Source: Colwellia sp.
GTDB lineage: Bacteria; Pseudomonadota; Gammaproteobacteria; Enterobacterales; Alteromonadaceae
DNA: 45,070 bases
Direction: 5' to 3'
NCBI GenBank assembly: GCA_022969175.1
Contig: JALJPB010000006.1
Location: forward strand, 119,140-164,209
This document shows positions 33,740-42,305 of this stretch, in pieces (position 1 is the stretch's first letter; each line of letters opens with the position of its first letter). Both the position numbers and the translations under genes were made by a program. The notes beneath the pieces are model-generated. The model was not told the origin of the DNA. It was given only the letters and a program-made list of their open reading frames with translations, and did not search any database.

Positions 33740-35191
33740 ATGACTAAAATAAAAAACAACGTACATTTTATTGACGGCGAATATATTGTTTCTAAATGGG
33801 ATGGAGAAATTCCAGTATATAACCCAAGTACAGGTGAGCAAATAGGGTGCATTCCCGAAGGTTGTATTGATGATGCGCAATACGCATTAGATATTGCGAA
33901 TAAAGCGCAAAAGTCATGGAAAAATGTTACTGCGCGAAATAGAGCTAAAATATTACGCCAATTTGCCGCAGGTATTCGTGCACAAGCAAGTGGACTTGCT
34001 CGGTTATTAGTACAAGAACAAGGAAAGTTACTCTCAGTTGCAGAAGGTGAAGTAGAAGCTACAGCGACATTTATTGAATACGCCTGTGATAATGCGCTAA
34101 CGATGGAAGGTGATATTTTAGCGTCCGATAATGAAGGTGAAAAGCTGTACATTCACAAATACCCTAAAGGAGTGGTGGTTGGAATTACCGCATGGAATTT
34201 TCCGTTAGCACTAGCAGGAAGGAAAATTGGACCTGCTTTGATCACAGGTAATAGCATTATATTAAAACCGACTGCCGAAACACCATTAGCTACGTTAGAG
34301 CTAGGTAAAATAGCGAATGAGGCAGGCATTCCTCCCGGTGTATTAAATATAGTGAATGGCAATGGCTCGATTATTGGGAAATATCTATGTGAAAGCCCAA
34401 TCACTAAAATGATCACCATGACAGGCAGTACCAAAGCAGGGCAATCAATTTATCACAGTAGCGCTGAACATTTGACTCATGTCATGCTTGAGCTTGGTGG
34501 TAAAGCACCTTTTATCGTGATGAACGACGTTAATATCGACAACGCTGTTGAAGATCTCTTTTGGGCCCGATTTGCTAATTGTGGACAAGTCTGTACTTGT
34601 GCTGAACGTTTATATCTTCATGAAGATATTTACGATGAATTTATGGGTAAACTGATTAAAAAAGTTAGTCAATTAAAAGTAGGTGATCCGTTAGATCCAA
34701 CTTCTGGAATGGGCCCTAAAGTAAATCAACGAGAAGTCGACTTTATTGATGGGCAAGTAAAACAAGCCGTTGAGCAAGGAGCGACCATTGCTTTTGGTGG
34801 TAAAAGAGCCGAGGTCGAAGGATTTGAAAATGGAGCTTGGTATCAACCGACCGTCTTAGAAAATGTGACTCAAGAGATGACTATTATTCATGAAGAAAGC
34901 TTTGGGCCAATTTTACCTGTGGTAAAAATCAACTCAATTGAACAAGCAATAGCATACAGTAATGATTGCGAATTCGGCTTGTCTGCCTATCTTTATACCA
35001 ATAATTTGGCATCGATAGAAAAATGCACCGATGAATTAGAAGTAGGTGAGATTTACGTTAATCGAAGCATTGGTGAACAACACCAAGGATTTCATTATGG
35101 CTTAAAAATGAGTGGTTGTGGTGGTGAAGATGGTAAGTATGGCTTGGAGCAATACCTTGATAAAAAGACTGTTTATCTAAATCATTGTTAA
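33740..35191 (+). CDS. Aldehyde dehydrogenase, probable 3,6-anhydro-L-galactose dehydrogenase
   Basis: 483 residues of the NAD(P)-dependent ALDH superfamily, in the AldA (lactaldehyde/glycolaldehyde) branch. Motifs: [26 protein letters not shown] (catalytic Glu) and [14 protein letters not shown] with the nucleophilic Cys. It would oxidise AHG to 3,6-anhydro-L-galactonate, the first intracellular step. The start is ATG 33740, two bases after the SDR stop. A longer upstream frame only overlaps the SDR gene in another phase and does not encode ALDH sequence. An operator palindrome overlaps its stop codon. Confidence 0.85.
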   Translation: MTKIKNNVHFIDGEYIVSKWDGEIPVYNPSTGEQIGCIPEGCIDDAQYALDIANKAQKSWKNVTARNRAKILRQFAAGIRAQASGLARLLVQEQGKLLSVAEGEVEATATFIEYACDNALTMEGDILASDNEGEKLYIHKYPKGVVVGITAWNFPLALAGRKIGPALITGNSIILKPTAETPLATLELGKIANEAGIPPGVLNIVNGNGSIIGKYLCESPITKMITMTGSTKAGQSIYHSSAEHLTHVMLELGGKAPFIVMNDVNIDNAVEDLFWARFANCGQVCTCAERLYLHEDIYDEFMGKLIKKVSQLKVGDPLDPTSGMGPKVNQREVDFIDGQVKQAVEQGATIAFGGKRAEVEGFENGAWYQPTVLENVTQEMTIIHEESFGPILPVVKINSIEQAIAYSNDCEFGLSAYLYTNNLASIEKCTDELEVGEIYVNRSIGEQHQGFHYGLKMSGCGGEDGKYGLEQYLDKKTVYLNHC

Positions 35192-35195
35192 CAAT
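35184..35195. promoter_or_regulatory. Operator-like palindrome over the aldehyde dehydrogenase stop codon
   Basis: A perfect ATTGTTAACAAT whose central TAA is the stop codon of the preceding gene. It lies 82 bases before the gntR start, so it could mediate autoregulation. Confidence 0.6.
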
Positions 35196-35214
35196 TTATT
35201 GTAACCTTGTTATC

Positions 35215-35245
35215 ATAGGGCACTAACTATTTGTTAGTACCCTAT
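35215..35245 (+). terminator. Hairpin between the AHG operon and gntR
   Basis: ATAGGG-c-ACTAAC pairs with GTTAGT-a-CCCTAT (12 pairs, one mismatch, 5-base loop), followed by a T-rich stretch. It may end or attenuate the upstream operon before the regulator gene. A TATAAT at 35243-35248 overlaps its right arm and could be a separate gntR -10. Confidence 0.6.
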
Positions 35246-35277
35246 AATTTACTTTCTTTTTAAGGATGAAATAAGTC

Positions 35278-35886
35278 ATGCTTGACTCAACTGCAATTGT
35301 CTCAGTACGCGAACAAATAGCGCGTCAATTACGTGCTGATATTATTAACGGTGTTTTAACTGAAAAAACGAAGCTAAAAGAGCAAGAGCTAGCTGCTCGT
35401 TTTAATGTTTCTCGCGGCCCCGTGCGTGATGTATTACTTCAGTTGACTAAAGAAGGTTTACTTATTTCAAAAAATAATTGTGGCGTAATTGTCAACAGTG
35501 CGCCAAAAGCTGATTTACAGCCTTTAATGGTAAATTTACGTGTGAAAATTGAATCCCATGCGATAAAGATGACTATTAATGAATTTACAGAAGAAGACTT
35601 TGCTCAACTTGATAAAATTTTGGCGACTATGACCAAAGCTTTTGAAGAAGAAAACTACTCATTAGTTACCGAAACCGACATGGCATTTCATCGATATATA
35701 GTAAACAAAGCTGGTGGTGATGATTTAGTGAATTTATGGCAACCTGTTATTTATCGTATGCGCATGAATTACAAGCGTATCAGTACACCTAAAGAGTGTT
35801 TTGAAGAGCATAATCAGCTACTCACCTATTTAAAAAATAAAGAATTAAAGCTAGCTTTAGCTTCGCTTAAAGACAACGTTAAATGA
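35278..35886 (+). CDS. GntR-family transcription regulator, FadR/FCD subfamily
   Basis: 202 residues. N-terminal winged helix (about 10-75) with LKEQELAARFNVSRGPVRDVL, the GntR recognition helix. The C-terminal FCD domain has D-x3-H (DMAFHRYIV) and EEHNQLL, two of the usual metal or ligand motifs. The domain ends early (ALASLKDNVK), where homologues normally continue with a final helix and His. It probably represses the locus until an AHG-derived acid binds. FadR-group regulators favour TTGT-ACAA type palindromes, which matches the six ATTGTTAACAAT-like sites. It is the last gene of the locus. Confidence 0.85.
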   Translation: MLDSTAIVSVREQIARQLRADIINGVLTEKTKLKEQELAARFNVSRGPVRDVLLQLTKEGLLISKNNCGVIVNSAPKADLQPLMVNLRVKIESHAIKMTINEFTEEDFAQLDKILATMTKAFEEENYSLVTETDMAFHRYIVNKAGGDDLVNLWQPVIYRMRMNYKRISTPKECFEEHNQLLTYLKNKELKLALASLKDNVK

Positions 35887-36526
35887 TAGCTTGCATAATA
35901 GGTGCCTGAAACCGCTAATAACTAATCAAACTTCAAGTCGATGCATATAGTAAATTAATAATATCAATACCTTGGATTGCTTAATATATACGCAGTTTCA
36001 CACTCGGTTCAAATACCCATAATTATCAAATAAGTCTTCTTTTTCTCTTGATTCGGAGCATTATTTTAACTTTTCTATCACGCTCTATGCCCTGAGCCTG
36101 AGATCAAGTTATATTTCTCGGGAAATCTTATAACAAGTATCGTTAATATAGATCTTTCATTTAATTTATTAAGTATGTAACGAATAAAATTGGCATCATA
36201 ATCATTCGTTTTATTAGAGATAGGTTCACCAATAGATTCATGATTTTATATGGTGGGCACTATGCTGGGCTGGTGATGGTGCGCTTGGATCTTTTATTGC
36301 TTATTTGCTTGATTTTTTTAATTAAATTTTTACATTCAATAAGTAGATCCATAATATCGAGTAGGTATTTCCTACCTTTCAGACTTTAAGTTCATCATGT
36401 GTATTTTCTTAAATATAAACGGTATTCTTTTCTTAAATTGTAAAACCTATTGTAAGTGAACTTCATAGTAGAGTAGATTAACTGCCATTAATCGTTAGTT
36501 AAACAGGTATACAGGAGCAGCAGTAG
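35887..36526. other. 640-base AT-rich gap without a recognisable gene
   Basis: I see no credible coding region. A 49-codon frame from ATG 36240 has a hydrophobic centre but no ribosome site. The stretch marks the boundary between the AHG locus and the next conserved block, and may be decayed sequence. Confidence 0.5.
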
Positions 36527-37225
36527 ATGTTTTCAAAGTTCACCATGTCAAATTGTCTGATGTGTTTTTTTACATTAATCGCCTTGATCTCATTTGAAAC
36601 CTTTGCTCATGGGGTTGACGACACAACACGAAATTTTTTAATGAATAACAGTGGCGTACAAATAATACCCTTTATGTATATTGGCGCAAAACATATGGTG
36701 ACAGGTTACGATCATTTGTTATTTTTAGTCGGTGTTTTATTCTTTTTACATCGAAGTAAGGATGTATTGCTTTACGTTAGTATGTTTACCTTAGGCCATA
36801 GCTTAACGTTAATGACAGGGGTACTGGCTAATATTCAAGTGAATGCTTATTTAATTGATGCCATTATCGGTTTATCTGTGGTTTATAAGGGTTTTGATAA
36901 TCTTGGTGGCTTTAAATATTATTTTGGCAAGCAACCTAACCCTAAAGCTGCAGTATTAATTTTTGGTTTATTTCATGGCTTTGGCCTTGCAACTAAAATC
37001 CAAGAGTTTCAACTTCCAGCAGAAGGGTTAGCGGCCAACTTGATTGCTTTTAATGTCGGAGTTGAATTAGGGCAGTTTTTAGCATTAATGTTTATTTTAC
37101 TCATTATCAATGTTTGGCGACGATATCCGTCATTTAATCAATTTGCTGTTACCACTAATACCGCATTAATGAGTGCAGGTTTTATGTTAATAGGCTTGCA
37201 ATTAACGGGTTATTTCATTAATTAA
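36527..37225 (+). CDS. HupE/UreJ-family membrane protein
   Basis: 232 residues with a signal peptide (to FAHG) and about six membrane helices. Family motifs with possible metal-binding His are present: GYDHLLFLVGV, FTLGHSLTL and GLFHGFGLA. HupE/UreJ proteins are linked to nickel or cobalt uptake, but many marine homologues have no hydrogenase or urease nearby, as here. The start is ATG 36527 with AGGAG upstream. The next gene begins 54 bases later and probably works with it. Confidence 0.82.
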   Translation: MFSKFTMSNCLMCFFTLIALISFETFAHGVDDTTRNFLMNNSGVQIIPFMYIGAKHMVTGYDHLLFLVGVLFFLHRSKDVLLYVSMFTLGHSLTLMTGVLANIQVNAYLIDAIIGLSVVYKGFDNLGGFKYYFGKQPNPKAAVLIFGLFHGFGLATKIQEFQLPAEGLAANLIAFNVGVELGQFLALMFILLIINVWRRYPSFNQFAVTTNTALMSAGFMLIGLQLTGYFIN

Positions 37226-37279
37226 TCAATTATCTGGGCAATTTGTCCGTTCAGTTTATATAAGAAAGAGAATGAGAGT

Positions 37280-37804
37280 ATGGAACAAAATTTACAAAGT
37301 CGTTCGTTAGTTAAAGCGACAATTATTTCAGCCGTTATTGCCATTATTGCGTTGGTGTTATTTATTTTACCTGCTGAGTACAATATTGATCCAACAGGTA
37401 TTGGTAAAAAACTAGGGTTAACAGTATTTAATAATCAAGCAGTAATAGTACAAACGCAAAAGCCAGAAACAAGCAGTTCAGAAGTTATGCAAGATTCGGT
37501 AGTGGTTACTGTGCCTGCCCGTCGTGGCATTGAATACAAGCTGGCGATGAAACAGTATCAAAAAGTAAGTTATGAATGGAGTACCAATGAGGGGCAACTG
37601 TATGTTGATCTTCATGGTGAACCTAAAGGTGATACCACAGGTTATTTTGAGTCTTATACCATAGCAACTGTTGATAAAATGAAAGGCAGTTTTACCGCAC
37701 CCTTTGAAGGTTCTCATGGTTGGTATTGGAAAAACAAAAGCGATAAAGCAATAGATGTTCAATTAACGTTTAGTGGTCAATATACGATTGAAGGTATTAA
37801 ATAA
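37280..37804 (+). CDS. Membrane-anchored periplasmic protein paired with the HupE-like gene
   Basis: 174 residues: a cytoplasmic start, one membrane helix (about 11-30, ATIISAVIAIIALVLFILPA), then a soluble beta-rich periplasmic domain containing GIEYKLAMKQYQKVSYEW and SHGWYWKNKS. Proteins of this type are annotated as transmembrane anchor proteins beside HupE genes in related bacteria. I cannot assign a function. The Trp/His/Gly-rich GSHGWYWKN segment might bind a ligand. Confidence 0.65.
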   Translation: MEQNLQSRSLVKATIISAVIAIIALVLFILPAEYNIDPTGIGKKLGLTVFNNQAVIVQTQKPETSSSEVMQDSVVVTVPARRGIEYKLAMKQYQKVSYEWSTNEGQLYVDLHGEPKGDTTGYFESYTIATVDKMKGSFTAPFEGSHGWYWKNKSDKAIDVQLTFSGQYTIEGIK

Positions 37805-37944
37805 CTATAGTTTTTAGTGAGGAGAACTTTTTACTGATGTTGATAAAATTTTGTCAGTCGTATTTATTTCAATGTTTTGCCAAATTTTGGTAAACTCACC
37901 TCATTAGCGTTAAATATAATAATAACAAAGGCTTTAACAGCTAC

Positions 37945-40413
37945 ATGAGTCAACGCACTTTCCCTATATATAAAACAGGTTGGTTTTATCTGCTGCTATT
38001 GCTGTGGGGCGTTGCTTATTGGTCTTTAATGGACGGGGTTTTTAATCGCTTTAACCAACTTAATCTCTACGCACTTTTTCAAAGTAGTAATTTACAATCA
38101 CCAGAGCTACCCGTATTAAGGTTACGATCGTCATTAAATGAAGATGACTTTCCAAAGATTGAAAAATTACTACTTCGTTATCCCCAGACTAGTATTTTAT
38201 TTGTTGATGAGCCTTCAGTTGGGTTTTCTAATCGACTTCAGCTTTTGTTACGAAAGCACCCTCGGCCATCTAAAATTATTGTTGCCACCTCAGATAAAGT
38301 GACAAAACTTACTTTAAAAAGTGAATCTAGGTCAATATTCAACCCTGTTATTTCTTGGTTTCGTGAACTAGCCGTTAGAGATGTTGAACAACAGGGTAAT
38401 AGCAATGTTGTTTTTGCCCCTTTTATTCAAAATAAGCGTAATCAAATATCGTTGTTTTACCAATCTAACAAAACGAGTTATCTAACAGTAATGGGAGAGG
38501 TAATTCGCCAAGTTGAAAATGATCAATCATTAAAACTTATCGAAGGTTGGCAACTTGAGTTATCGAATAAAAATAATAGCTGGCCCCTAGGTTTTAATGG
38601 CGATGTCTCTGCCGCAGCAGATATTCCACAGGCTGTTGAGCTTACTAAGATAAATCACAGCAGGGCAAAAGCGGCTAAATTATTTATATTTGATACGAAT
38701 AATAGTCTTTATGGCGATCAAATTAGTCGAGTGGCCGTTGGTTTACTTAATAAAAATTATTTATATCAAAGTATTCCTTTAAAGTTTATCCAGTACATAC
38801 TCTTAATTGCTGGTTTATATCTTTTGTGGTTTATTCGTGAAAGTGTAATGAAAACGCAGTTGATAATACTAACTGCTTATGTGGTATTAATCTGTATTTT
38901 GCAATATTTTCTTGCCTCTGAGAATTTATGGTTAGAAATCGTCCCTAGCATTTTAGTTTTGTATTTTTCTTGGGGAATTTCACTCGCTTTTCAACATGAA
39001 AACCAAATATTCATTGGCTATAACCAGCGTTATAATCAGCTACTGGCGAATAGTTTAAATAACTTTGATAAAAAAAATGGCATTACTGAACTTCAGAAGT
39101 TATTGACTCAAACACTACCCGATAATTATTTAGTCGATAAAGTTTTTAAGTTGGCACTTAGGCGAGAAAAAGAGGGTGATGTCGAGTCTGCCAAGAAACT
39201 GTATTTATGGATTGATAGCAGTGGTATTGACCATCAAGGCAATAAACAAAAAATGGTTGCTTACCGACAACATTCAAATAACCCAGCAATTAACCGATTA
39301 AAAGCTGCGAAACATTCACCAACCGCTAAATTAACAAGCAGTACAAAAACTGTCCGCCCAAAAGATGTTGCTCAAAAGGCAACGTCAGCTCATTATCAAT
39401 CACCGGTCACTAGTGCTAAACCACAATCTAAAGCCAAAGTTGTTATTAGTAATAAACCTAAGCCAGTTGAAGTAGTTGAAGAAGAAAGTGTCGATGAGCT
39501 TGAGCAAACATTAATAATAACACCAGGGCAAAAACCACCCAACCTAGCTGCAACAGGCACATTTAAAATGACCCAGTTTGGCCGATATCAAGTAGAGGGC
39601 ATATTAGGAAAAGGCGCTATGGGTATTGTTTATCAAGGTGTTGATCCTAAAATAAACCGTCACGTTGCTATTAAAACTTTGCAGTTAAGTGAAGGCGCTG
39701 AAGATCATGAAATTGATGAAGCGAAAGAGCGATTTTTTAGAGAAGCAGAAACTGCGGGTAATTTAAGTCATGCTAATATTGTTACCATTTATGATGTCGG
39801 AGAAGAAGGCCCGCTTGGCTACATTGCCATGGATTTATTAACGGGTGCTCCACTGTCTCATTTCATTAAAGCCGGTAATTTGTTGCCCACTGCATTGGTA
39901 TATCAATTGATGATACAAATTACTGATTCACTAGAATATGCTCATAAACAAAACGTAGTTCACCGAGACATTAAGCCAGGTAATATTATTTATGATGATG
40001 ATCTACAGCGAGTTACAGTGACCGATTTTGGTATTGCTTATGTTGCCGATAATAGTAAAACTCGCACCGGTGTCATTATGGGCAGTCCTTATTACATGTC
40101 TCCTGAGCAGGTGCTAGGTAAACAAGTGGATGGTCGAAGTGATATTTTCAGTTTAGGTGCTACTTTTTATCAATTACTCAGTGGTTGTTTGCCATTTGAA
40201 GGTGACTCTGTGGTCAGTGTTGTTTACAAAATTACTAATGAAAAGCATAAAGCGGTGAGTCAGTGCAATGATAAATTACCCGCTAGTGCAACACGAATAA
40301 CCAATAAAGCGCTGCATAAAGATATCGATAAACGTTATCAAACCATGCAAGAGTTTAAACTGGCGTTAATAAATGCATTAAAACGAGACTTCAAGAAGGC
40401 GCCAATTATATGA
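37945..40413 (+). CDS. Receptor-type Ser/Thr protein kinase with CHASE2-like sensor
   Basis: 822 residues. TM1 (about 12-28), an extracytoplasmic region (about 30-278), three closely spaced helices (282-298, 305-323, 329-349), a cytoplasmic region and a disordered linker (about 450-545). The kinase domain spans about 547-815. This topology is that of CHASE2 receptors. Kinase motifs: GKGAMG (555-560), AIK Lys577, HRDIKPGN (673-680), DFG (694-696) and SPEQ. The linker contains EQTLIITPGQ (T522, T526). The stop overlaps the phosphatase start by four bases (ATGA). It probably senses an envelope signal and phosphorylates the linked FHA protein. Confidence 0.87.
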   Translation: MSQRTFPIYKTGWFYLLLLLWGVAYWSLMDGVFNRFNQLNLYALFQSSNLQSPELPVLRLRSSLNEDDFPKIEKLLLRYPQTSILFVDEPSVGFSNRLQLLLRKHPRPSKIIVATSDKVTKLTLKSESRSIFNPVISWFRELAVRDVEQQGNSNVVFAPFIQNKRNQISLFYQSNKTSYLTVMGEVIRQVENDQSLKLIEGWQLELSNKNNSWPLGFNGDVSAAADIPQAVELTKINHSRAKAAKLFIFDTNNSLYGDQISRVAVGLLNKNYLYQSIPLKFIQYILLIAGLYLLWFIRESVMKTQLIILTAYVVLICILQYFLASENLWLEIVPSILVLYFSWGISLAFQHENQIFIGYNQRYNQLLANSLNNFDKKNGITELQKLLTQTLPDNYLVDKVFKLALRREKEGDVESAKKLYLWIDSSGIDHQGNKQKMVAYRQHSNNPAINRLKAAKHSPTAKLTSSTKTVRPKDVAQKATSAHYQSPVTSAKPQSKAKVVISNKPKPVEVVEEESVDELEQTLIITPGQKPPNLAATGTFKMTQFGRYQVEGILGKGAMGIVYQGVDPKINRHVAIKTLQLSEGAEDHEIDEAKERFFREAETAGNLSHANIVTIYDVGEEGPLGYIAMDLLTGAPLSHFIKAGNLLPTALVYQLMIQITDSLEYAHKQNVVHRDIKPGNIIYDDDLQRVTVTDFGIAYVADNSKTRTGVIMGSPYYMSPEQVLGKQVDGRSDIFSLGATFYQLLSGCLPFEGDSVVSVVYKITNEKHKAVSQCNDKLPASATRITNKALHKDIDKRYQTMQEFKLALINALKRDFKKAPII

Positions 40414-41147
40414 ATTTCCATATCGAAACCGCTTGTGATCAAGGTATTTTTCGTTCAAATAATGAAGATGCTATTTGTCATGATCATAATAAAGAAATGG
40501 ATATATTATGGATGCTCATTGCTGACGGCGTTGGTGGGCATAAAGCAGGTGAAGTCGCGAGTGAATATTTAATTAACTACTTCGGACAAATTTTTAATCA
40601 ATTAACTCAACCCCCTGAGCAAGGGTGGTTACCTTGGATAGAAAATCATTTTACTTTAGTGAATGAAGGTATATTTAAGCAGTCTCAAGCTGATTCTTCA
40701 CACCGAGGTATGAGTACTACTGGCGTTTTATTGCTTATCGATAAAGAACAATGTTATTTGGGCTGGGTAGGAGACTCGCGCGCTTATTCATTATCAGCTG
40801 ATACTTTAAAACAGCAGACTAAAGATCATACTATGATCCAATATTTACTCGACAAAGGTGCAATTACCGCAGAAGAAGCACAGAAATCAAATACTAAAAA
40901 CTTATTAGCAAAGGCGATTGGTACTAACGAGACTATTGAAGTTGATGTATTATCTTTTGGTGTTGAAGTTGGTGATACATTACTGTTATCTACTGATGGT
41001 TTACATGATTATTTAACAGCAGAGCAGCTTGCTCTCTTTATGAAAAATAGCAATACCACTCAGAGTGTTTGCAGTGATATGATTGCCCAGTCAATAAACC
41101 AATCCAGTAAAGACAATATTACGGTTGGCATAATAAAAATATATTAA
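40410..41147 (+). CDS. PP2C-family Ser/Thr phosphatase
   Basis: 245 residues, soluble. The metal-binding Asp motifs of bacterial PP2C are intact: IADGVGGHKAG, GWVGDSRAY, STDGLHDYL and KDNITVGI near the C-terminus. It should reverse the action of the kinase encoded immediately upstream, which overlaps it by four bases. Similar pairs (PpkA/PppA) control type VI secretion, but no secretion genes are in this window. The FHA gene follows after 28 bases. Confidence 0.92.
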   Translation: MNFHIETACDQGIFRSNNEDAICHDHNKEMDILWMLIADGVGGHKAGEVASEYLINYFGQIFNQLTQPPEQGWLPWIENHFTLVNEGIFKQSQADSSHRGMSTTGVLLLIDKEQCYLGWVGDSRAYSLSADTLKQQTKDHTMIQYLLDKGAITAEEAQKSNTKNLLAKAIGTNETIEVDVLSFGVEVGDTLLLSTDGLHDYLTAEQLALFMKNSNTTQSVCSDMIAQSINQSSKDNITVGIIKIY

Positions 41148-41175
41148 TCGGTAGAATAATTAAAAAGAGGATTTT

Positions 41176-41532
41176 ATGGCTTATTTAGCGTTAATTGTTG
41201 AAGACGTAGTAATTAACAAATGGGAAATAACCGATAAAGAAATGATTATTGGCCGTGTTAAGTTTTGTGATATTCATATTGAAGATCGTTCAGTAAGTTC
41301 AAAACATGCCTGTATTGTTGTTGAAGCAGATCCCTTTTTAAAAGGTAATTTGGTTACCTATATTGTTGATCTCGAAAGTACTAATGGTACTGAAGTAAAT
41401 GGTAAGGCGGTAAATCGTCAGCAGCTAGAAGATGGAGATATGATCAAAATTGGCTTTAATCAATTTAGATTTGTTGATAGCTCTGCACTGAATTTAGATG
41501 AAACTGCAGTGATTGTAACGCCACCACAATAG
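41176..41532 (+). CDS. FHA-domain phosphothreonine-binding protein
   Basis: 118 residues, essentially one FHA domain (about 20-97): MIIGRVKFCDIHI, SVSSKHA and STNGTEVNG are the phosphothreonine-binding loops. The last 11 residues, DETAVIVTPPQ, resemble the kinase linker (EQTLIITPGQ) and could be a phosphorylation site bound by its own or another FHA domain, as in GarA-type switches. It starts behind AAAAAGAGG. It is the third gene of the signalling cassette. Confidence 0.88.
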   Translation: MAYLALIVEDVVINKWEITDKEMIIGRVKFCDIHIEDRSVSSKHACIVVEADPFLKGNLVTYIVDLESTNGTEVNGKAVNRQQLEDGDMIKIGFNQFRFVDSSALNLDETAVIVTPPQ

Positions 41533-41608
41533 TGGTTACTTACCTTGAATATATTGATTAATATGAAAGCCAGATGTAATGTCTTGCTTTTTTGTATTAA
41601 TTGAAATA

Positions 41609-42127
41609 TTACTCACTAACACTATAGCCTTTTGCTTCTAAACAAACCCCTCTAGCTTTACTGTAATTAGCTGTTTGCTCGGTGATTTGTTGTTGTGATT
41701 GTGCTGCTTGCTGCTGCTGAACCTGCTGTTGTTGAGCCGCTTGAGCATCTGCTTGACGATTTCCTCTTCTATTTGAGATTATGCCAACGGCAGCACCTTT
41801 CGCTGCGCCATTACTAACATCGTTGCCACCAATTTCTGCAATTAAAGCACCGGCTGCTGCGCCACCTAATGCACTACGAGCGCCACCACCTCTTCTTGAT
41901 TTCTCCTGCTCTGGTGCTGGCGTTGCAGCTGCAAGACTTTGTGATTGAGCTGCTGTTGGATCAAATCCTGTTTCACCTACCGCCCAACTATGGCAAGCAT
42001 ATTCATCTTGTTGTTGTTGTTCTTTAGTTTGTTCCTTTTCAGGAAAAACAAATTGCTGTGCTTGTACAGATGAAACTAATAAAACTGTAAGGGTAAGAAA
42101 GATTGCTTTAAGTGAGGTGTTTTTCAT
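41609..42127 (-). CDS. Exported glycine-zipper protein
   Basis: 172 residues: signal peptide (to VQAQ), then a short conserved region with HSWAVGETGFDP, a glycine-zipper (GGAAAGALIAEIGG...GAAKGAAVGI, about 85-120) that may insert in a membrane, a Gln/Ala-rich run, and a conserved tail with RGVCLEAKGYSVSE. Glycine-zipper outer-membrane proteins are often stress-linked. Function unknown. It is convergent with the FHA gene. Confidence 0.75.
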   Translation of the reverse strand: MKNTSLKAIFLTLTVLLVSSVQAQQFVFPEKEQTKEQQQQDEYACHSWAVGETGFDPTAAQSQSLAAATPAPEQEKSRRGGGARSALGGAAAGALIAEIGGNDVSNGAAKGAAVGIISNRRGNRQADAQAAQQQQVQQQQAAQSQQQITEQTANYSKARGVCLEAKGYSVSE

Positions 42128-42305
42128 AATTGTCTCTATTTAATTAGTATTGAGTAATTGATAGTAAGTATAGAGAGACTTTGTTATGTACTCCAATGAT
42201 ATAAAATCATCTAAGTTATGCGTATAGCGCATAATTAAAGGCTGAAGGATACGTATCTTGCATGAGTATATCTGTTGTATTTCGACGCCCTTGTTAAAAC
42301 AAAGA

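Noticed and set aside
33646..34152. 168-codon open frame on the minus strand over the SDR/aldehyde dehydrogenase junction
   Set aside because: It is antisense to two clear enzyme genes, Ser/Cys-rich, and shows no domain character or ribosome site.
19811..35886. Carrageenan (3,6-anhydro-D-galactose) locus
   Set aside because: The downstream enzymes would look similar, but GH117 points to L-anhydrogalactose, and no GH16-type carrageenase, GH127/GH129-like gene or sulfatase is seen. It is less likely rather than excluded.
36240..36389. 49-codon frame with a hydrophobic centre
   Set aside because: No ribosome site, no neighbour to pair with, and composition like surrounding AT-rich DNA.
37945..41532. 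Type VI secretion regulatory module (PpkA/PppA/Fha)
   Set aside because: Gene types match, but no tss/vip/hcp genes are present and the kinase has a CHASE2-like sensor, so a T6SS link is not supported here.
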